This document shows positions 4,921 through 9,068 of a stretch of 9,068 bases of DNA, piece after piece (the first letter of the stretch is position 1; every line of letters begins with the position of its first letter). Below the pieces are notes generated by a model, which saw nothing but the letters and a program-made list of their open reading frames with translations, was not told the origin of the DNA and ran no database searches. A program made the translations under genes and the position numbers. Source of the stretch: SVTX01 sp051867975 (GTDB taxonomy: Bacteria > Bacillota > Clostridia > Oscillospirales > CAG-272); NCBI GenBank assembly GCA_051867975.1, contig JBJDZM010000070.1, positions 1-9,068 of the forward strand. Direction: 5' to 3'.

Positions 4921-7428
4921 ATGCAATTTGAAGAAAACCGAGAATTTGAATATGCCGGGGTATATATCCTCGACAATCCTTACAGCATTGACGTTACGTA
5001 CGATTACTTTATCCCTCATTCCATGAGAGGCGAGATCGGACGCGGAGTTTTTGTCTCGGTACCCTTCGGGCGTTCAAACCGCCGTCAGATGGCGCTGGTT
5101 TGGTCGCTCTCGCACACCCCTTCGTATAAAGATGCCAAGCCCATTGAGGCGATCTGCACCGACCGCGCACCGCTCAGTGACGAGATGCTCGGTCTGTGCG
5201 AATTTATGAAGGAGCAGGTGCTTTGCACGATGGGCGAGGCGGTGCGTTGCGCGGTGCCGTCGTCTGCAATCGGCAAGATGAACGAGTTTTACTATCCGCT
5301 TCCGACAAAGGGACCCGATACGTCGTCGGGATTTTCACCGGTTGACCTTTTCGTGTACGAGTATATAGTCACGTCGGGCGGACGGAGTCTTGATGCGATC
5401 AAGGTAAAGTTCGGCGCGGCGGCGGCTCGCGAATCAGTCGACAAGCTGCTCTCAAAGGGTTATATCGGCAAGGAAATGCAGGTCGGACGGACGGCTGGCG
5501 AGGTCTTTGAAAATTTCTATACGCTTGCAATTCCCGACAGCGAGGCGGCGGATATTCTCGACGGAAAAGCCGAGATAAAGCTTCGCTCGCAGATACAAAA
5601 GGCGGTAATCGGCGCGCTGATAAAGGCGAAGCAACCCATATCTGCCGAGGAGCTGTCCCGCAACTGCTCCGCAGGGCAGGCACAGTTTAAGGCTCTTATA
5701 GACAAAGGACTAATAAGGCTTGAGGCAAGGCGAATCTGGCGCGTCGGCATATTGCCCTCAGAGCCTGCCGAAAGAAAAGATATAACTCTGAACGCCGAGC
5801 AGGCGGCGGCGCGTGATGAGATAGTCAAAGAATTGGACTCGGGCAAGCCTGCGGCATCGCTTCTTTTCGGGGTGACGGGGAGCGGCAAGACGAGTGTTAT
5901 TATCAGTGCCATTGATGCGGCACTCAAGCGCGGACGCGGAGTAATAATGCTCCTGCCCGAGATAGCCCTGACACCTCAGACACTTAAGATATTCAGCTCG
6001 CGCTACGGTGACAGAGTCGCGGTGATACACTCCGGGTTATCGCAGGGCGAGAGATACGATTCCTACATGAAAATAAAATCGGGTGAGGCTGACCTTGTCG
6101 TCGGCACGCGCTCGGCAGTGTTCGCGCCCGTGCAGGACCTCGGGCTGATAATTATCGACGAGGAACACGAGAGCACGTACAAATCCGACACGTCTCCGAA
6201 ATACCACGCGCGCGATATTGCGAGATTCCGTTGCGCGTATAATAACGCCGTTATGCTTCTGTCGTCGGCTACTCCGTCGCTTGAAAGCTTTTCTAAGGCG
6301 AGAGAGGGCAAATACAAGCTGCTCAGATTGAAGGAACGCTATGGGAACGCCGTACTGCCCGACGTAAAAATATACGACATGCGAAACGAGCAGAGGAGGG
6401 GAAATACGTCTCCAATCGGCAGACTGCTCAAAGAGCAGCTGCGAGAGGTTGCCGACCGCGGCGAGCAGTCGATACTCTTTTTGAACCGCCGAGGATATAA
6501 TACGTCGGTGAGCTGCCGCTCATGCGGAGAGACGCTGATATGTCCGAATTGCTCTATTTCCCTCAATTATCACACGAGGAAGGGAACATATGACGACGGA
6601 TTTTTGTTCTGTCATTTTTGCGGATTCAAGTCGCGCGTACCCGATACGTGTCCGTCGTGCAAGAGCGAGCACTTGCAGAAAATAGGGTTTGGAACGCAAA
6701 GGCTTGAGCGTGAGCTTTCAGAGCTTTTGCCCGACAAGAAGATACTGCGGATGGATGCAGACTCTACAAGCGCAAAAAATTCGCTTCCCGAGCTGCTCAC
6801 AAAATTCAAAAACCGTGAGGCTGACGTGCTTCTCGGCACGCAGATGGTGACGAAGGGACACGATTTCCCGAATGTCACTTTAGTCGGTGTGCTTTTGGCG
6901 GACATGTCGATATACATGGACGATTATCACGCCAACGAGCGGACGTTTTCCATGCTGACTCAGGTCATCGGGCGCGCGGGGCGGTCGGAGAAGAAGGGAA
7001 TCGCGATAATCCAGACCAACAACCCCGACAATGACACGATAAAGCTTGCGTGCGCGCAGGACTACGAGGCATTTTACGAGTCTGAGATAAGATTGCGCAA
7101 ATTGCTCGTTTTTCCGCCTTATTGCGATATTGCGCTCATCAATATCGCATGCTCCGATGAAAAGCAGGCGGTAATGGGTGCTGCGAGAGTCCGCGAGGAG
7201 ATAGACAGACAGACAAGCGGCGAGTTTGCCGACGTAAAGCTAATCGTTTTCGGACCGTTTGAGTCGCCCGTCTACAAGGCGGAAGGCAAATACCGTATGA
7301 GAATAGTTATCAAATGCAGATTAAACAAGCGCAGTCGGGAATTTTTCTCGCGCCTGCTTGCCGATTTCGGAAAAAACAACAAAAGCCGCGCTTCGATGTC
7401 GGTGAACTTCAATCCGACTGCATTATAA
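4921..7428 (+). CDS. priA: Primosomal protein N' (replication restart helicase PriA)
   Basis: A complete 835-residue superfamily 2 3'-to-5' DNA helicase that recognises abandoned replication forks and starts reloading of the replicative helicase. The N-terminal 3'-end-binding domain is present (TYDYFIPHSMRGEIGRGVFVSVPFG, 27-50), followed by a winged-helix region (about 140-280). The helicase core has Walker A GVTGSGKT (317-324), DEEH (413-416), motif III SSATPS (448-453), motif V GTQMVTKGHDFP (639-650) and motif VI QVIGRAGR (681-688). Eight cysteines in pairs (532/535, 541/544, 564/567, 577/580) form the two zinc sites typical of PriA. The loop before Cys564 (HTRKGTYDDGFLF) is about five residues longer than in B. 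subtilis PriA. The C-terminal domain starts around LRKLLVFPPYCDIA (726-739). The start is fixed by SD GGGGAGG at 4908-4914. It stands upstream of def and fmt, the usual Firmicutes order, with a repeat array between. Confidence 0.98.
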   Translation: MQFEENREFEYAGVYILDNPYSIDVTYDYFIPHSMRGEIGRGVFVSVPFGRSNRRQMALVWSLSHTPSYKDAKPIEAICTDRAPLSDEMLGLCEFMKEQVLCTMGEAVRCAVPSSAIGKMNEFYYPLPTKGPDTSSGFSPVDLFVYEYIVTSGGRSLDAIKVKFGAAAARESVDKLLSKGYIGKEMQVGRTAGEVFENFYTLAIPDSEAADILDGKAEIKLRSQIQKAVIGALIKAKQPISAEELSRNCSAGQAQFKALIDKGLIRLEARRIWRVGILPSEPAERKDITLNAEQAAARDEIVKELDSGKPAASLLFGVTGSGKTSVIISAIDAALKRGRGVIMLLPEIALTPQTLKIFSSRYGDRVAVIHSGLSQGERYDSYMKIKSGEADLVVGTRSAVFAPVQDLGLIIIDEEHESTYKSDTSPKYHARDIARFRCAYNNAVMLLSSATPSLESFSKAREGKYKLLRLKERYGNAVLPDVKIYDMRNEQRRGNTSPIGRLLKEQLREVADRGEQSILFLNRRGYNTSVSCRSCGETLICPNCSISLNYHTRKGTYDDGFLFCHFCGFKSRVPDTCPSCKSEHLQKIGFGTQRLERELSELLPDKKILRMDADSTSAKNSLPELLTKFKNREADVLLGTQMVTKGHDFPNVTLVGVLLADMSIYMDDYHANERTFSMLTQVIGRAGRSEKKGIAIIQTNNPDNDTIKLACAQDYEAFYESEIRLRKLLVFPPYCDIALINIACSDEKQAVMGAARVREEIDRQTSGEFADVKLIVFGPFESPVYKAEGKYRMRIVIKCRLNKRSREFFSRLLADFGKNNKSRASMSVNFNPTAL

Positions 7429-7445
7429 TTTTAATAGTGAGGTTA

Positions 7446-7491
7446 GCGTGAAAGTGACTTCCATTTGAAAGTGAAGAACCCTGTTTCACGC
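7446..7491. repeat. Copy 1, palindrome P1
   Basis: GCGTGAAA (7446-7453) is the exact reverse complement of TTTCACGC (7484-7491). Between them TTC and GAA can form a small inner hairpin around CATTT. TGAAAGTGA occurs twice (7449-7457 and 7466-7474), an internal direct repeat that is eroded in copy 2. Confidence 0.75.
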
Positions 7492-7493
7492 AC

Positions 7494-7514
7494 GAATTTT
7501 GCGAAGCAAAATTC
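7494..7514. repeat. Copy 1, hairpin P2 (loop GAA)
   Basis: A perfect 9-bp stem GAATTTTGC (7494-7502) / GCAAAATTC (7506-7514) with loop GAA. The stem is identical in copy 2, where the loop is TTT. Confidence 0.85.
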
Positions 7515-7528
7515 ACTGAATATATATT

Positions 7529-7551
7529 ATCCTGCCGCCTTGCGGCAGGAT
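7529..7551. repeat. Copy 1, hairpin P3 (loop CTT)
   Basis: A perfect 10-bp stem ATCCTGCCGC (7529-7538) / GCGGCAGGAT (7542-7551) with loop CTT. No T tract follows (TGGGAGG), so it is not an intrinsic terminator. Confidence 0.85.
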
Positions 7552-7561
7552 TGGGAGGTTT

Positions 7562-7607
7562 GCGTGAAAGCTTCTTTCATTTGAAGGTGAAGAAACCTGT
7601 TTCACGC
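7562..7607. repeat. Copy 2, palindrome P1
   Basis: GCGTGAAA (7562-7569) and TTTCACGC (7600-7607) enclose an inner CTTTC-ATTT-GAAGG hairpin (one T-G wobble). The outer arms are identical to copy 1, while the enclosed bases vary more. Confidence 0.75.
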
Positions 7608-7609
7608 AC

Positions 7610-7630
7610 GAATTTTGCTTTGCAAAATTC
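7610..7630. repeat. Copy 2, hairpin P2 (loop TTT)
   Basis: A perfect 9-bp stem GAATTTTGC (7610-7618) / GCAAAATTC (7622-7630) with loop TTT. This is closer to the reverse complement of the copy 1 loop (TTC) than to that loop itself (GAA). Confidence 0.85.
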
Positions 7631-7647
7631 ACTGATTACAATTTGTC

Positions 7648-7664
7648 CTGCCGCAGGGCGGCAG
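7648..7664. repeat. Copy 2, hairpin P3 (loop AGG)
   Basis: A 7-bp stem CTGCCGC (7648-7654) / GCGGCAG (7658-7664) with loop AGG. The outer two pairs seen in copy 1 are lost. It ends 3 nt before the def SD, so a folded stem could affect ribosome access. Confidence 0.8.
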
Positions 7665-7667
7665 AGT

Positions 7668-7672
7668 GGAGG
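7668..7672 (+). promoter_or_regulatory. def Shine-Dalgarno, shared with the repeat boundary
   Basis: GGAGG lies 7 nt before the ATG at 7680 and fixes that start. Its GAGG is part of the third GAGGTT (7669-7674) that bounds the repeat array. Confidence 0.85.
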
Positions 7673-7679
7673 TTTTATT

Positions 7680-8159
7680 ATGGCAAAACTTAAAATAGTG
7701 AAGATAGGCGACGAGGTATTGAACACACCCTGCCGTCCCGTGGAAAAAATCACACCGAGAGTGCTTCAGCTTCTCGACGACATGGTTGAGACCATGAGAG
7801 ATGCCGACGGAGTCGGACTTGCCGCTCCGCAGGTTGGTATCTTGCGCCGAATAGTTGTTATTGAGGTCAATGAGGGTGAGGTCATAGAGCTTATCAATCC
7901 CAAAATTACAGCATTTGCGGGTGAGCAGGAGGGACTTGAAGGCTGTCTCTCTCTTCCCGGTCAGTGGGGAATCGTCCGCCGTCCGATGCACGTCACCGTG
8001 CGTGCGCTCAATCGCTATGGCGAGGAGGTCGAATATACGGGAAGCGAGCTTTTGGCGCGTTGCTTCTGCCATGAGATAGACCATCTTGACGGAAAGCTCT
8101 ATAACTCGGTTGCCGACAGGATGCTTACAAAAGACGAGATAGAAGAGCTTAAGGGTTAA
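7680..8159 (+). CDS. def: Peptide deformylase
   Basis: A 159-residue metalloenzyme that removes the formyl group from the N-terminal methionine of nascent proteins at the ribosome exit. All three family motifs are present: GVGLAAPQ (44-51), EGCLS (87-91, metal ligand Cys89) and HEIDH (131-135, two metal-binding His and the catalytic Glu132). Length and the short C-terminal helix are normal for the Clostridia-type enzyme. The start at 7680 is set by the SD at 7668-7672. The reading frame stays open upstream to 7551, but that part lies in repeat copy 2 and is not family-like (it would start at TTG). Its partner fmt begins 13 nt downstream, so the two are coexpressed. Transcription probably comes from upstream of priA, through the repeats; no promoter is obvious between 7429 and 7680. 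Confidence 0.98.
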   Translation: MAKLKIVKIGDEVLNTPCRPVEKITPRVLQLLDDMVETMRDADGVGLAAPQVGILRRIVVIEVNEGEVIELINPKITAFAGEQEGLEGCLSLPGQWGIVRRPMHVTVRALNRYGEEVEYTGSELLARCFCHEIDHLDGKLYNSVADRMLTKDEIEELKG

Positions 8160-8172
8160 ACGGGGTGATCAA

Positions 8173-9068
8173 ATGAGAGTGTTGTTCATGGGAACGCCCG
8201 ATTTCGCCGTCCCGACACTTCGCGCGCTTTGCGAGGGTGGATATGAGGTTATCGGTGCCGTAACACAGCCCGACAAGCCGAAGGGCAGAGGTTATCAGCT
8301 CCTGCCGCCGCCGGTTAAGGTATATGCAACCGAGAAAAATATTCCGGTCTATCAGCCGTCTTCGCTCAAGAGCGAGGATTTCGCGGTACTGCTCTCCGAA
8401 CTTGCCCCCGAGGTCATAGTCGTTGCGGCATATGGCAAAATATTGCCTGCTTTCGTGCTTGAATACCCGAAATACGGATGTGTTAACGTACACGGCTCAC
8501 TGCTTCCCGAATATCGCGGTGCCGCTCCTATGCAAAGGGCAATAATCGACGGCAAGCGGGTTACGGGAATTACCACGATGCTTATGGCGGCGGGACTTGA
8601 CACGGGCGATATGCTGCTCAAAGCCGAGGTCGAGATAGGTGATGATGACAATTTTGAGGACATACATGACCGATTGTCGGTCGTCGGAGCGGAGCTGCTC
8701 ATTCAAACCTTGAAGGGACTTGAGGCAGGTGAAATAGTACCCGAAGTGCAGGACGATTCAAAGTCGACGTATGCCGCAAAAATAGAGAAAAGCGACTGCC
8801 TGCTTGATTTTTCGCGCGACGCAAAGACACTTCACGACCTTATACGCGGACTTTCCCCGATACCGCTGTCATTTACGCACACGCCCGACGGAAAGCTGCT
8901 GAAAATTAAAAAGAGCAGAGTTTTTGATGCCGAGAGGACGCTTAAGTGCCTGCCCGGCACTGTAATTGAGGTCGGCGAGGATATTAAGGTCGCATGCGGC
9001 AGAGGAATATTGTCTTTGCTTGAGGTTTTGCCCGAGGGAAAGGGCAGAATGAGCGCGGCGGATTTCGT
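8173..9068 (+). CDS. fmt: Methionyl-tRNA formyltransferase, 3' end cut by the window
   Basis: The first 298 codons of the enzyme that formylates Met-tRNA-fMet with 10-formyl-tetrahydrofolate, making the initiator for translation; the family is about 310-315 residues, so only the last dozen or so are missing. Seen are the N-terminal Rossmann start MRVLFMGTPDFAVPTL, the formyl-site block NVHGSLLPEYRGAAPMQRAI with catalytic Asn105 and His107, and GLDTGDM with catalytic Asp143. The linker DDSKSTYAAKIEKSDCLLDF leads to the C-terminal tRNA-binding barrel, with RGLSPIPLSFT. The frame is open to the last base with no stop. SD GGGGTGA (8162-8168) is close to the ATG at 8173, 13 nt after def. In Firmicutes rsmB, rlmN and the prpC/prkC pair often follow. 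Confidence 0.97.
   Translation, partial: MRVLFMGTPDFAVPTLRALCEGGYEVIGAVTQPDKPKGRGYQLLPPPVKVYATEKNIPVYQPSSLKSEDFAVLLSELAPEVIVVAAYGKILPAFVLEYPKYGCVNVHGSLLPEYRGAAPMQRAIIDGKRVTGITTMLMAAGLDTGDMLLKAEVEIGDDDNFEDIHDRLSVVGAELLIQTLKGLEAGEIVPEVQDDSKSTYAAKIEKSDCLLDFSRDAKTLHDLIRGLSPIPLSFTHTPDGKLLKIKKSRVFDAERTLKCLPGTVIEVGEDIKVACGRGILSLLEVLPEGKGRMSAADF

Larger units (their letters stand above)
7439..7668. repeat. Tandem pair of ~115-bp multi-hairpin elements (REP/MITE-like)
   Basis: Copy 1 (7439-7554, 116 bp) and copy 2 (7555-7668, 114 bp) are direct repeats with about 18 substitutions and a 2-nt length difference by hand alignment. Each starts with GAGGTT, and a third GAGGTT (7669-7674) follows copy 2. 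Each unit has, in order, a long palindrome with GCGTGAAA/TTTCACGC arms, a 9-bp GAATTTTGC/GCAAAATTC hairpin, an AT-rich linker, and a CTGCCGC/GCGGCAG hairpin. None of the hairpins is followed by a T tract, so transcription from priA into def is probably not stopped. There is no protein-coding capacity of its own. A non-autonomous mobile or palindromic repeat family is the simplest reading; other genome copies cannot be seen from here. Confidence 0.85.

Noticed and set aside
4366..5019. 217-codon minus-strand open frame over rpoZ and the gap
   Set aside because: It lies antisense to a gene with recognisable omega motifs, has no family resemblance or SD, and is explained as a shadow of the + strand codon bias.
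7529..7664. P3 hairpins as intrinsic terminators of priA
   Set aside because: Neither stem is followed by a T tract on the + strand; the downstream bases are TGGGAGG and AGTGGAGG. The minus-strand sequence also lacks a T tract.
7439..7668. CRISPR array
   Set aside because: There are only two ~115-bp units with no unique spacers between them, and no cas genes nearby.
7551..7679. Upstream in-frame extension of def from TTG 7551
   Set aside because: The extension is the translated repeat copy 2. Deformylase starts are conserved at the KIVKIGDEVL segment, and the SD at 7668 favours 7680.

Overview
The window reads as chromosomal core DNA of an anaerobic Firmicute of class Clostridia, probably an Oscillospirales/Eubacteriales-type gut lineage. 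The basis is gene order and protein character. The right half is the Bacillus/Clostridium locus yloC(yicC)-remA-rpoZ-priA-def-fmt, RemA is a Firmicutes-type protein, start sites carry strong AGGAGG-like Shine-Dalgarno (SD) sequences, and base composition is near even with many AGA/AGG Arg and ATA Ile codons. No species can be named from the sequence alone. All supported genes are on the + strand.

Layout. Positions 1-195 are non-coding. They hold a small inverted repeat and a textbook promoter (TTGACA, 17 bp, TATAAT, with an extended -10 TG). This promoter drives a probable three-gene unit: a sugar phosphate isomerase/epimerase-like TIM-barrel protein (196-1059), cysteinyl-tRNA synthetase cysS (1082-2527) and a small GtrA-family membrane protein (2537-3052). 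A second good promoter, whose -35 box contains the gtrA-family stop codon, starts the next unit: the YicC/YloC endoribonuclease (3149-4036), RemA (4049-4312) and an unusually long RNA polymerase omega subunit (4361-4759). A strong GC hairpin with an offset T tract follows, in a 161-bp gap without a recognised gene. Then come primosomal helicase priA (4921-7428), peptide deformylase def (7680-8159) and methionyl-tRNA formyltransferase fmt (8173 to the window edge, missing only its last residues). No terminator is seen between priA and fmt, so these are probably cotranscribed.

The most unusual structure is in the 251-bp priA-def gap. Two head-to-tail copies of a ~115-bp multi-hairpin element lie there, about 83% identical by hand count. 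Each copy carries three nested or consecutive palindromes. The array is bounded and divided by three copies of GAGGTT, the last of which is part of the def SD. The 3-nt loops of two hairpins look reverse-complemented between the copies, as if the hairpins had flipped. I interpret this as a small non-autonomous mobile or REP/MITE-like family.

Functionally the genes belong to central information processing: Cys-tRNA charging, RNA decay, transcription (omega), replication restart (PriA), and the N-formylmethionine cycle (Fmt adds and Def removes formyl). RemA is a DNA-binding regulator. Compared with the Bacillus subtilis order, gmk is missing between remA and rpoZ and coaBC is missing between rpoZ and priA. 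Apart from the repeat array, the long omega and the anomalous rpoZ-priA gap, this is an ordinary housekeeping region; I see no defence, CRISPR, prophage or new multi-gene system in it.
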